7,239 nucleotides of DNA from Allobrachymonas sp. (GCA_030529305.1 JAUMXD010000070.1:1-7239), one strand, 5' to 3'. Shown: positions 1 to 5,862, counted from the first letter of the stretch. Numbers and translations are program-made. Notes: generated by a model not told the origin, from the letters alone.

Positions 1-644
1 TTCAGAACCCCTATGCCTCGCTCAACCCGCGCCAGAAAATCGGCCAGCAACTGGCCGAGCCTTTGCTCATCAACACCGCCATGACGGCGGCCGAGCGCGA
101 GCAGCACGTGAGCGAAATGCTGGTCAAGGTCGGCCTGCTGCCCGAGCATGCCCGCCGCTACCCGCACATGTTCTCGGGCGGCCAGCGCCAGCGCATTGCC
201 ATTGCGCGCGCCATGATGCTCAAGCCCAATATCCTTGTGGCCGACGAGCCCACCTCGGCGCTGGACGTTTCCATTCAGGCGCAGGTCTTGAACCTGTTCA
301 TGGATTTGCAGCACGAGTTGCACACGGCTTACGTCTTCATCTCGCACAACCTGGCCGTGGTGCACCACATTGCCGACGAGGTGATGGTGATGTACCGGGG
401 TCGCGTAGTCGAATTCGGCCCCAAAGAGGCCATTTACGCGCAACCGTTGCACCCCTATACCCAGACCCTGCTGTCGGCCTCGCCCAGCCTGCGCTCCAGC
501 GGCAAGAAGAATCGGGTTCGCTTCCAGGACGAGCAGTTCAACCTCATCGCCTCGTCTGGCGAACAAAACAATCTGCCAGAACCCGAGCTGCAATTCATCC
601 AAGGACGTTGGGTAGCTTGCCCCGCGGTCCAGAAAGCGGCTTGA
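1..644 (+). CDS. dppF: Dipeptide/oligopeptide ABC transporter ATP-binding protein, DppF-like (5' end missing)
   Basis: This is the C-terminal 213 residues of an ATPase that energises peptide uptake at the inner membrane, normally paired with DppD and permeases DppB/DppC. The reading frame is open from the left edge and the first full codon is at base 3. The visible part begins in the Q-loop region (QNPYASLNP, typical of Dpp/Opp ATPases). It then shows the signature FSGGQ (171-185), Walker B ILVADEP (about 231-251) with SALD D-loop, and the switch histidine in FISHN (345-347). The oligopeptide-family segment with HPYTQTLL follows. The stretches PLLINT, YPHMFSGGQRQRIAIAR and IADEVMVMY closely resemble E. 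coli DppF as I remember it. Walker A and the start lie outside the window. The C-terminus is odd: the usual cysteine-rich stretch is replaced by a Cys-free segment, and only VAC near the end remains. OppF is the alternative assignment. Confidence 0.87.
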   Translation, partial: QNPYASLNPRQKIGQQLAEPLLINTAMTAAEREQHVSEMLVKVGLLPEHARRYPHMFSGGQRQRIAIARAMMLKPNILVADEPTSALDVSIQAQVLNLFMDLQHELHTAYVFISHNLAVVHHIADEVMVMYRGRVVEFGPKEAIYAQPLHPYTQTLLSASPSLRSSGKKNRVRFQDEQFNLIASSGEQNNLPEPELQFIQGRWVACPAVQKAA

Positions 645-670
645 GGCTATCCACTGGCGATGACCCATCG

Positions 671-703
671 AACCCGCAGCGTGAACGGCGCTGCGGGTTT
701 TTT
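671..703 (+). terminator. Rho-independent terminator of the dppF unit
   Basis: The arms AACCCGCAGC (671-680) and GCTGCGGGTT (690-699) form a 10-bp stem, extendable by G681-C689, and are followed by a run of T to 703. It starts 27 bp after the dppF-like stop codon, so it probably ends that operon. Confidence 0.88.
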
Positions 704-1039
704 CATGGGCGAATGGGGCGCGACATGCTTGCTCGAAGACTGGATTGGGCCTTGGTAAAGCCAGTCAAGTTGCAAGCCAAAAGCCTGGCTACAGCAAGAA
801 TCGGCAGCTTGTATCGCGCAAGAGAGGTGTACTGGCGGCCTAGGTTCTGACAGTGCTGGCAGGTGTAGCCTGGCTGCTGCATCGGCAAATCAAGCCGAGT
901 TAAAAGTTGCGATATTGGGCGGAAATCAAGGGTTTTCAATATGTTTCAGCTCCTTGGCGGCGCAATAGAATGACTGAAAGCAGCTCAGTCAGGCCTTGGT
1001 CAGGCATTGGGGCGTTCGCATCTTTCATTCGGTTCAAGC
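704..1039. other. Intergenic region between dppF terminator and MBL hydrolase gene
   Basis: I see no convincing gene here. Open frames on both strands lack a good ribosome-binding site and recognisable protein character. Small inverted repeats are present: GACTGG/CCAGTC (738-743/761-766) and AGCCA/TGGCT (775-779/786-790, flanked by TTGC/GCAA). A possible -10 box TAGAAT lies at 966-971, but no -35 box of acceptable quality sits at the right distance. Two head-to-tail 11-bp repeats lie at 988-1009, just upstream of the next gene. Confidence 0.55.
988..1009. repeat. Tandem 11-bp direct repeat upstream of the MBL hydrolase gene
   Basis: GTCAGGCCTTG (988-998) is followed without a gap by GTCAGGCATTG (999-1009), identical at 10 of 11 positions. 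The pair ends 30 bp before the ATG at 1040. An 11-bp period is close to one helical turn, so it could present two equal faces to a regulator. This function is inference only. Confidence 0.6.
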
Positions 1040-1888
1040 ATGCAGATCAAAGCACTGGGCGTATCAGGCGGAATTGATGTGGGTATCCACACCACGGCTT
1101 TTTTGCTGGATGAGGACACCCTGATTGATGCGGGCACTGGGGTGTGCAATTTGCCCTTGGCGGTGCAGCTGGGCATTCAGCAGGTGTTTTTGACGCACGC
1201 GCATCTCGATCATCTGGTGGGGCTGCCGTTTCTGGCCGAAAGCGCAGTGCGCCATCGGGCGAGAAAGGGCTTGCCGCCCATTCGGGTGCATGCTTTGACC
1301 GAGGTGCTGCATGCCTTGCGCGAGCACATCTTCAATGGCCGCATCTGGCCAGACTTGCTCCGCTTGCCTCGTGTGGAGCAGCCCGCGCTGGAATTGGTGC
1401 CGCTGGGAGTGGGCAGCCAGGTGCAGTTGAGCCAGGGGCGCTGTGTGGAGGCCGTAAGCGCTGCGCATGGCGTGCCGGCGGTGGGGTTTGCCGTGCATCA
1501 GCAAGGTGAGAGTTGGCTCTTTACGGGTGACACCGGTCGTAACCCTTTGCTCTGGCAATTCATCAATCAGCTGCCGCAGCGCGGGCTGAGGTTGCGCAGC
1601 TTGGTGGCTGAATGCACCTTTGCCGACTGTGACCAGGCCTTTGCTCAGTTGACCGGGCATTACACCGCGCACAGCTTGGCGCAAGACATCAGCGAGCATT
1701 TGCAGGGCGGCCAGTTTGATTTGTACCTGAGTCATCTCAAACCTGGCGAAAAAGCGGCCATCGTGCAAGGCCTGAATGTTTTGAACGAGGTGGCCCAAGC
1801 CAAGGGCTGCCAGATGCAACTGCTACAGCAAGGCCACGTGTTTGAGTTGGGCACTGTGCGGGCAGGCGCAGCCTTGCCGGTGGTGTGA
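1040..1888 (+). CDS. Metallo-beta-lactamase-fold hydrolase, possible 3',5'-cyclic-nucleotide phosphodiesterase relative
   Basis: This is a predicted cytosolic metal-dependent hydrolase of 282 residues. The N-terminus (MQIKALGVSGGID) gives the first beta strand and Gly-rich turn. The metal-binding motif HAHLDH is at residues 53-58, in THAHLDHLVGLP. Further candidate ligands are H143 (AAHG), D164 (FTGDTG) and H232 (LSHLKP), with E191 in a conserved-looking AECTF. The complete metal-ligand set suggests an active enzyme. THxHLDHxxGLP resembles class II cyclic-nucleotide phosphodiesterases and related hydrolases, but the substrate cannot be read from sequence. ATG 1040 is preferred because the MBL core begins there; an upstream in-frame TTG at 1007 would add 11 residues without a domain role. 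Neither start has a clear Shine-Dalgarno sequence. No terminator follows within about 50 bp. The gene stands alone on this strand. Confidence 0.85.
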   Translation: MQIKALGVSGGIDVGIHTTAFLLDEDTLIDAGTGVCNLPLAVQLGIQQVFLTHAHLDHLVGLPFLAESAVRHRARKGLPPIRVHALTEVLHALREHIFNGRIWPDLLRLPRVEQPALELVPLGVGSQVQLSQGRCVEAVSAAHGVPAVGFAVHQQGESWLFTGDTGRNPLLWQFINQLPQRGLRLRSLVAECTFADCDQAFAQLTGHYTAHSLAQDISEHLQGGQFDLYLSHLKPGEKAAIVQGLNVLNEVAQAKGCQMQLLQQGHVFELGTVRAGAALPVV

Positions 1889-2169
1889 TCGGGCGTATTT
1901 GGGGCTACCGATAGACTTGGCTTTCAGCTACCCAGTCGATGCAAGCAAACGGAGGCGCATTGTCGGATGCGCAGCGTGGCGTTTGTTTCCGCAAAGTGGC
2001 TGTGGTGGATTGCAGCAGAGTTGTTGAGCCGCGTTTGCGAGGTGGAAAGGGCACCTTTGCACACTTGGCAAGAATTGGCATAAACCCTAGCGGGCATCGC
2101 GTGCAAATGCGTTTATCGTACGCACCTGTGGATGCAACTTGTATCCATTTTTTGCTTTTGCATAAGCAA
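1889..2169. other. Intergenic region upstream of the glt operon promoter
   Basis: No supportable gene. Several short frames are open but have no family resemblance and no good start signals. A two-part inverted repeat is present: outer CAAACG/CGTTTG (1946-1951/1980-1985) and inner GCGCAT/ATGCGC (1955-1960/1967-1972). A short hairpin AAAGG-GCA-CCTTT lies at 2046-2058. A 17-bp dyad at 2108-2124 may be an enhancer for the sigma-54 promoter. TTGCTT/AAGCAA (2152-2157/2164-2169) abuts the promoter. The sequence becomes visibly AT-richer from about 2140 to 2205. Confidence 0.5.
2108..2124. promoter_or_regulatory. 17-bp dyad, candidate enhancer-binding-protein site
   Basis: TGCGT (2108-2112) and ACGCA (2120-2124) form a perfect 5-bp dyad around a 7-bp centre, TTATCGT. 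The 5-7-5 layout with TGC/GCA ends matches the architecture of NtrC sites (TGCAC-N7-GTGCA), but the two inner bases of each arm differ. Its centre is about 80 bp upstream of the start site predicted for the sigma-54 promoter, a plausible activator position. This is inference from spacing and symmetry. Confidence 0.3.
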
Positions 2170-2185
2170 TGGCAAAATCGTTGCA
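2170..2185 (+). promoter_or_regulatory. Sigma-54 (RpoN) -24/-12 promoter of the glt operon
   Basis: TGGCAAAATCGTTGCA matches the consensus TGGCACGN4TTGCW at TGGCA and TTGCA. The invariant GG (2171-2172) and GC (2183-2184) are separated by exactly 10 bp. Transcription should start near 2196, giving a leader of about 187 nt before the gltI start. No other GG-N10-GC element of this quality was seen in the region. Sigma-54 control fits a glutamate/aspartate transporter, since nitrogen or acidic amino acid regulators of the NtrC class commonly drive such operons. Confidence 0.72.
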
Positions 2186-2258
2186 ATTTGCACTAATAAA
2201 ATACGCGCCTACATTGCGGGGGCTGATTCTTCCGGGGTGGGTGATCGTGTTGGCAAGG

Positions 2259-2280
2259 TGCTCTGCCATGGGGCAGGGCA
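2259..2280 (+). other. Stem-loop in the gltI 5' leader (hairpin A)
   Basis: Bases 2259-2267 (TGCTCTGCC) pair with 2272-2280 (GGCAGGGCA) as a 9-bp stem with one G-T pair and a four-base loop. An overlapping alternative pairing is TGGCA (2251-2255) with TGCCA (2264-2268). No T tract follows, so it is not a terminator. Confidence 0.5.
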
Positions 2281-2305
2281 ATTCGGGCCAGTGCATATCC
2301 TTCAA

Positions 2306-2354
2306 GGGGCTTGCGCCGTGTCAGCTAGGCTGGCAGCGGGCGCAATGGCTCCCC
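2306..2354 (+). other. Long stem-loop just upstream of the gltI ribosome-binding site (hairpin B)
   Basis: The middle stem TTGCGCC (2311-2317) pairs with GGCGCAA (2339-2345). Inside it, bases 2318-2325 pair with 2329-2337 with two single-base bulges and one G-T pair, closing on a TAG loop. At the base GGGG (2306-2309) can pair with CCCC (2351-2354). The structure ends 16 nt before AGGAGG. CTCC (2349-2352) could instead pair with GGAG of that ribosome-binding site. No known riboswitch class was recognised. Confidence 0.45.
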
Positions 2355-2370
2355 ACAATTCTGATACATG

Positions 2371-2376
2371 AGGAGG
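2371..2376 (+). promoter_or_regulatory. Consensus ribosome-binding site AGGAGG for gltI
   Basis: A perfect AGGAGG sits 6 nt before ATG 2383. It overlaps what would be codons 2-3 of the alternative start ATG 2368, so it decides in favour of 2383. Confidence 0.9.
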
Positions 2377-2382
2377 TTTTTG

Positions 2383-3366
2383 ATGAAGCGTGCAATCCTT
2401 TCCAAAACCACGCTGGCTCTGGCCGTGCTGGCCTTGGCAGGTGTAACGGCCTGTGGTGACAAAAACGCGGGCAACACCCAAACCGCAGCCAATAATGCTG
2501 GCGCGGCATCGGCCCCTGCAGCTGCACGCGAAGCCGATACGCTGGCCAAAATCAAAAGCAGCGGTGTGGTCAATCTAGGCGTGCGCGATTCGTCTGGCCT
2601 GGGCTTCAGCATCGGTGGCGGCAAGTACGTGGGTTTTCACACCGAAATGGCCGAGCGCATCGTGGACGATCTGAAAAAAGAGCTGAATGCGCCTGATCTC
2701 AAGATCAACTATCAGGTCATCACTTCGCAAAACCGCATTCCGCTGCTGCAAAACGGCACCATTGATTTCGAGTGCGGCTCCACCACCAATAACGCCACCC
2801 GCCAAAAAGACGTTGACTTTGCCGTGACCACCTATGTGGAAGAAGTGCGCGTGGCCGTGCGTGCCGATTCGAACATCAACAGCGTCAAGGACCTGGCGAA
2901 CAAGACCATTGCCACCACCACTGGCACCACCTCGGTGCAGCACCTGCGCAAGCACGAGCGCGCCGCCGGCCTGCAGTTCAAGGAAGTGATGGGCAAAGAC
3001 CACGCCGAAAGCTTCCTGCTGCTCGAAACTGGCAAGGCCGATGCCTTCGTGATGGATGCCTCCATTCTGGCGGCCAACATCGCCCGCTCGCGCACACCGC
3101 AAAACTTCAAGATCGTGGGCGAAGTGCTCTCGGTTGAGCCGATTGCCTGCATGCTGCCCAAGGGCGATACCAAGTTCAAAGAAGCGGTGGACAACAGCAT
3201 CAAGCGCCAGGTGGCCGATGGCTCGCTGGCCAAGCTGTACGACAAGTGGTTCATGCAGCCGATTCCGCCCAATAACGTGACGCTGAATCTGCCGCTGTCG
3301 GCCAGCACCAAAGCGGCGTGGGAAAACCCGAACAGCAAACCCATGGAAGAATACGCGCAGAAGTAA
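2383..3366 (+). CDS. gltI: Glutamate/aspartate ABC transporter substrate-binding protein
   Basis: This periplasmic solute-binding protein (family 3) of 327 residues captures acidic amino acids and delivers them to GltJK. Residues 1-23 are a signal peptide (K2, R3, then a hydrophobic Leu/Ala core) ending in VTAC, which fits a lipobox with the lipidated Cys at 24. Residues 25-50 are a low-complexity Ala/Asn/Thr tether, and the binding domain begins near TLAKIKSSG (53-61). The segment ITSQNRIPLLQNG, continuing into DFECGSTTNN (113-137), is nearly identical to remembered E. coli GltI. Likely ligand contacts by that comparison are R68, R118, S133, T135, R140, T183, H207 and D225. The C-terminal PIPPNN also matches the family. 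First gene of gltIJKL, behind a sigma-54 promoter and a structured leader. The oddity is lipidation: E. coli GltI is a soluble periplasmic protein. Cleavage by ordinary signal peptidase remains possible. Confidence 0.94.
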   Translation: MKRAILSKTTLALAVLALAGVTACGDKNAGNTQTAANNAGAASAPAAAREADTLAKIKSSGVVNLGVRDSSGLGFSIGGGKYVGFHTEMAERIVDDLKKELNAPDLKINYQVITSQNRIPLLQNGTIDFECGSTTNNATRQKDVDFAVTTYVEEVRVAVRADSNINSVKDLANKTIATTTGTTSVQHLRKHERAAGLQFKEVMGKDHAESFLLLETGKADAFVMDASILAANIARSRTPQNFKIVGEVLSVEPIACMLPKGDTKFKEAVDNSIKRQVADGSLAKLYDKWFMQPIPPNNVTLNLPLSASTKAAWENPNSKPMEEYAQK

Positions 3367-3391
3367 GCACGCGGGGTTTGTTTGGTAAGCG

Positions 3392-3419
3392 AAACGCTCC
3401 GGCCCCACCGGAGCGTTTT
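3392..3419 (+). terminator. Terminator-like hairpin between gltI and gltJ (operon attenuator)
   Basis: AAACGCTCCGG (3392-3402) pairs with CCGGAGCGTTT (3408-3418) as an 11-bp perfect stem with loop CCCCA, ending in TTTT (3416-3419). It lies 25 bp after the gltI stop. The T tract is short and partly inside the stem, so partial termination is likely. This would let gltI be expressed above gltJKL, and the stem may also protect the gltI mRNA 3' end. Confidence 0.72.
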
Positions 3420-3444
3420 GCATCATGCACTCTCTTTGATGAAC

Positions 3445-3473
3445 AAGTCGTTTTAAGGCAGTTTGCACGACTT
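3445..3473 (+). other. Second stem-loop in the gltI-gltJ spacer
   Basis: AAGTCGT (3445-3451) pairs with ACGACTT (3467-3473) as a 7-bp perfect stem with a 15-nt loop. It sits between the terminator-like hairpin and the gltJ ribosome-binding site (3488-3492). No T tract follows. It could shield the 5' end of a gltJKL mRNA or influence gltJ translation; this is inference. Confidence 0.4.
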
Positions 3474-3498
3474 AAAGCGGCCCAACCGGAGAATGCCC

Positions 3499-4269
3499 AT
3501 GAGTTGGGATTGGCAGGTTTTCTGCAAAGACATCATCACCTCTGAAACGGTGCAAGGCTGTTTCGGACGGGGCGATGATTACACGTACCTGAACTGGATG
3601 TTCAAAGCCTGGGGCTGGACGGCGGCCGTATCGGCTGGCGCCTTGCTGCTGGCGCTGCTGGTCGGGGCTGTGATCGGCATCTTGCGCACCTTGCCGCAAG
3701 ACCGTTTTGCGGGCCGTTTCTGGAACGCTTTTGCCACCGGCTGGATTGAGCTGTTCCGCAACATTCCGCTGCTGGTGCAGATTTTCATTTGGTATTTTGT
3801 GGTGCCTGCGCTCGTTCCGCCGCTCAAGGGCGTGCCCAGCTACATGCTGGTGGTGTTTGCCTTGGGCTTTTTTACTTCGGCGCGGATTGCCGAGCAAGTG
3901 CGCGCCGGCATCCAGTCGTTGCCGCGCGGGCAGCGCTATGCGGCCCAAGCCCTGGGCATGAAAACGTGGCAAACCTACCGCTATGTGCTGCTGCCCATGG
4001 CGGTGCGCATCATCCTGCCACCGCTGACCAGTGAGTCGATGAACCTGGTCAAGAACTCGTCGGCGGCTTTTGCCGTATCGATTGCCGAGCTGACGCAATA
4101 CGCCATGCAGGTGGCCGAAGAAACCTCGCGCCCGATTGAGGTTTATCTGGCCGTGACCGTGCTCTACGTCGTTACCGCCTTTGCCATCAACCGCGTGCTG
4201 GGCGTGATTGAAAAACGCACCCGCGTACCAGGCTTGGTCGCGGCCAGCAGAACACCAGGAGGCAGATGA
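3499..4269 (+). CDS. gltJ: Glutamate/aspartate ABC transporter permease GltJ
   Basis: This inner-membrane permease of 256 residues, His/Glu/Gln/Arg/opine type, forms the translocation channel with GltK. Hydrophobic segments are seen at about 37-62, 82-107, 113-133, 160-176 and 215-237. The EAA loop that docks on the ATPase is at about 132-153 (EQVRAGIQSLPRGQ then AAQALGM). ELFRNIPLLVQ and LPPLTSESMNLVKNS match remembered E. coli GltJ, as does the N-terminal MSWDW. ATG 3499 is chosen because GGAGA (3488-3492) lies 6 nt upstream; ATG 3493 would touch that site, and upstream TTG codons lack one. The gene follows gltI after 132 bp containing two hairpins, and overlaps the start of gltK. The polar tail after residue 240 is slightly longer than in E. 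coli. Confidence 0.94.
   Translation: MSWDWQVFCKDIITSETVQGCFGRGDDYTYLNWMFKAWGWTAAVSAGALLLALLVGAVIGILRTLPQDRFAGRFWNAFATGWIELFRNIPLLVQIFIWYFVVPALVPPLKGVPSYMLVVFALGFFTSARIAEQVRAGIQSLPRGQRYAAQALGMKTWQTYRYVLLPMAVRIILPPLTSESMNLVKNSSAAFAVSIAELTQYAMQVAEETSRPIEVYLAVTVLYVVTAFAINRVLGVIEKRTRVPGLVAASRTPGGR
4257..4262 (+). promoter_or_regulatory. Ribosome-binding site AGGAGG for gltK, inside the gltJ 3' end
   Basis: AGGAGG lies 6 nt before ATG 4269 but only 3 nt before ATG 4266. The 6-nt spacing equals that seen at gltI and gltJ, so 4269 is the likelier start. Confidence 0.8.
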
Positions 4270-4955
4270 TGGCAGCACTGGATTTCAGCTTCCTCTCTTG
4301 GCAGTACCTTCAAGACTATCTGCTCAAGGGGCTTTACTTCACGCTTTTCTTGACGCTGGCGGCCACGGTGGGCGGCATTTTCTTCGGCACCGTTCTGGCG
4401 CTGATGCGGCTGTCGGGCATCAAGTGGCTGGAAGTGCCCGCCTCCATCTACATCAACGGCATGCGATCCATCCCGCTGGTGATGGTGATCCTGTGGTTCT
4501 TTTTGCTGGTGCCGCTCACTTTCTACAAGAACATCGGCGTGCCGGACAGCTACCGGGCCGAGGCTTCGGCCATCATCACCTTCATCGCTTTCCAGGCCGC
4601 CTACTTTGCCGAAATCGTGCGTGCGGGCATCCAGTCCATTCCCAGCGGGCAAGTCAATGCCGGCCTGGCGTTGGGCATGACCTATGGGCAGAACATGCGC
4701 CTGGTGATCTTGCCGCAGGCTTTCCGGAACATGCTGCCGGTGTTTCTCACGCAGGTCATCATTCTTTTGCAAGACACCTCATTGGTTTTTGCCATCGGCG
4801 CCTACGACCTGTTCAAGGGGTTTGACAACTCCGGCAAACTGTTCGGGCGCACGATCGAAAGCTATCTGGTGGCAGCCGTGGTGTACTTCGTGATTTGCTA
4901 CGGCTTGTCGCACGTCGTCAAGCGCATCAACCGCAAGGTCGCCATCATCCGCTGA
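4269..4955 (+). CDS. gltK: Glutamate/aspartate ABC transporter permease GltK
   Basis: This is the second inner-membrane permease of the importer, 228 residues (E. coli GltK is about 224). Hydrophobic segments occur at about 19-46, 67-88, 100-118, 150-172 and 198-214. The EAA docking loop is at about 114-137 (AEIVRAGIQSIPSGQ then LALGM). RSIPLVMVILWF, LVILPQAFRNMLP and LLQDTSLVF match the GltK type. It is paralogous to GltJ; RAGIQS-P-GQ is shared. The start is ambiguous by one codon. ATG 4269 shares its A with the gltJ stop codon and has the better ribosome-binding spacing. ATG 4266 would give a 4-bp ATGA overlap and one extra Met. Either way gltJ and gltK are translationally coupled, and gltL follows after 21 bp. 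Confidence 0.94.
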   Translation: MAALDFSFLSWQYLQDYLLKGLYFTLFLTLAATVGGIFFGTVLALMRLSGIKWLEVPASIYINGMRSIPLVMVILWFFLLVPLTFYKNIGVPDSYRAEASAIITFIAFQAAYFAEIVRAGIQSIPSGQVNAGLALGMTYGQNMRLVILPQAFRNMLPVFLTQVIILLQDTSLVFAIGAYDLFKGFDNSGKLFGRTIESYLVAAVVYFVICYGLSHVVKRINRKVAIIR

Positions 4956-4976
4956 CCAGCCTGGAAGGAACACACA

Positions 4977-5714
4977 ATGATTGAAATCAAAAACGTAAGC
5001 AAATGGTATGGCCCCGTGCAGGTGCTCAACGAGTGCTCGACCCACATCCACAAAGGGGAGGTGGTCGTGGTCTGCGGGCCTTCCGGCTCGGGCAAATCCA
5101 CGCTGATCAAAACCGTCAACGGGCTGGAGCCGATACAGAAAGGCGAAATCATCGTCAACGGCATCAGGGTGAATGACCCGGCCACCGATCTGCCCAAGCT
5201 GCGCAGCCACGTGGGCATGGTGTTTCAGCACTTCGAGCTGTTTCCGCACCTTTCGGTGACTGAAAACCTGACCATCGCCCAGGTGAAAGTGCTGGGCCGC
5301 AACCTGAGCGAAGCCAAAGAGCGAGGACTAAAAATGCTCGACCGCGTGGGCCTGATGGCGCACAAGGACAAATTCCCCGGCCAGCTTTCCGGAGGCCAGC
5401 AGCAGCGCGTGGCCATTGCGCGCGCGCTCAGCATGGATCCGATCGTGATGCTGTTTGACGAGCCCACTTCGGCGCTTGACCCCGAAATGGTGGGCGAAGT
5501 GCTTGACGTGATGGTGCAGCTGGCCAACGAGGGCATGACCATGATGTGCGTGACCCACGAAATGGGCTTTGCCCGCAAGGTGAGCGACCGCGTCATCTTC
5601 ATGGACGTGGGCGGCAAGATTCTGGAAGACTGCACCAAGGAAGAGTTCTTCGGCAACCCCGATGCGCGCCAGCCGCGTACCAAAGACTTCCTCAACAAGA
5701 TCCTGAATCACTGA
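4977..5714 (+). CDS. gltL: Glutamate/aspartate ABC transporter ATP-binding protein GltL
   Basis: This cytoplasmic ATPase of 245 residues dimerises on GltJK and powers uptake. Motifs are complete: Walker [10 protein letters not shown] (34-42), Q-loop Q84 in [11 protein letters not shown], signature [15 protein letters not shown] (137-151), Walker B IVMLFDEP (156-163, D161, E162), D-loop SALD (165-168) and switch His 194 in VTHEM. The wording [12 protein letters not shown] and [13 protein letters not shown] is typical of polar amino acid ATPases (GlnQ/GltL/HisP group). The assignment to GltL rests on its place after gltIJK. AAGGA (4965-4969) lies 7 nt before the ATG. Last gene of the operon; a terminator follows 120 bp later. 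Confidence 0.94.
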   Translation: MIEIKNVSKWYGPVQVLNECSTHIHKGEVVVVCGPSGSGKSTLIKTVNGLEPIQKGEIIVNGIRVNDPATDLPKLRSHVGMVFQHFELFPHLSVTENLTIAQVKVLGRNLSEAKERGLKMLDRVGLMAHKDKFPGQLSGGQQQRVAIARALSMDPIVMLFDEPTSALDPEMVGEVLDVMVQLANEGMTMMCVTHEMGFARKVSDRVIFMDVGGKILEDCTKEEFFGNPDARQPRTKDFLNKILNH

Positions 5715-5735
5715 TTGGGCGATGCACGGATGCGC

Positions 5736-5750
5736 AGGCGCGGTGCGCCT
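5736..5750 (+). other. Short hairpin after gltL
   Basis: AGGCGC (5736-5741) pairs with GCGCCT (5745-5750) around the loop GGT. It starts 21 bp after the gltL stop and has no T tract. It could stabilise the mRNA 3' end ahead of the terminator. Confidence 0.4.
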
Positions 5751-5784
5751 TGGCTATAGGACTGCTCACATCGCCAAGCGCCAA

Positions 5785-5810
5785 CGCTTCGTGGCTTGCG
5801 AGCCGAAGCG
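5785..5810 (+). other. Second hairpin after gltL
   Basis: CGCTTCG (5785-5791) pairs with CGAAGCG (5804-5810). An inner GCT/AGC (5794-5796/5801-5803) closes on the loop TGCG, with a 2-nt bulge. No T tract. It lies between the short hairpin at 5736-5750 and the terminator. Confidence 0.45.
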
Positions 5811-5834
5811 CATGGTCGGCGTATTGAAACGACC

Positions 5835-5862
5835 AACAGGGCTGCATTGCAGCCCTGTTTTG
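5835..5862 (+). terminator. Rho-independent terminator of gltIJKL
   Basis: AACAGGGCTGC (5835-5845) pairs with GCAGCCCTGTT (5849-5859) as an 11-bp perfect stem with the 3-nt loop ATT. TTTT (5858-5861) then G and a further TTTT follow. It is the best termination signal between gltL and ftnA. Confidence 0.9.

Noticed and set aside
608..850. Plus-strand 80-codon open frame overlapping the dppF end
   Set aside because: It runs through the dppF terminator hairpin and has no ribosome-binding site or protein-like character.
703..939. Minus-strand 78-codon open frame with a CxxC pair
   Set aside because: It starts with TTG, has only a distant GGAG, ends in the dppF terminator and resembles no family I know.
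1064..1819. Long minus-strand open frame opposite the MBL gene
   Set aside because: The plus strand encodes a complete MBL-fold protein with all metal ligands; the antisense frame is a by-product of codon bias.
1939..2196. Plus-strand 85-codon open frame upstream of gltI
   Set aside because: It has no ribosome-binding site, its composition is unlike the neighbours, and it runs into the sigma-54 promoter.
2197..2202. TAAAAT as a sigma-70 -10 box for gltI
   Set aside because: A good -10 match, but no acceptable -35 box is 16-18 bp upstream; the sigma-54 element explains the region better.
2368..2370. ATG as alternative gltI start
   Set aside because: The consensus AGGAGG lies directly after it and is correctly placed for ATG 2383; the signal peptide also begins properly at MKRAIL.
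2575..3468. Minus-strand 297-codon open frame opposite gltI
   Set aside because: It is antisense to a highly conserved gltI and rich in His/Gly/Ala, as expected for an antisense shadow.
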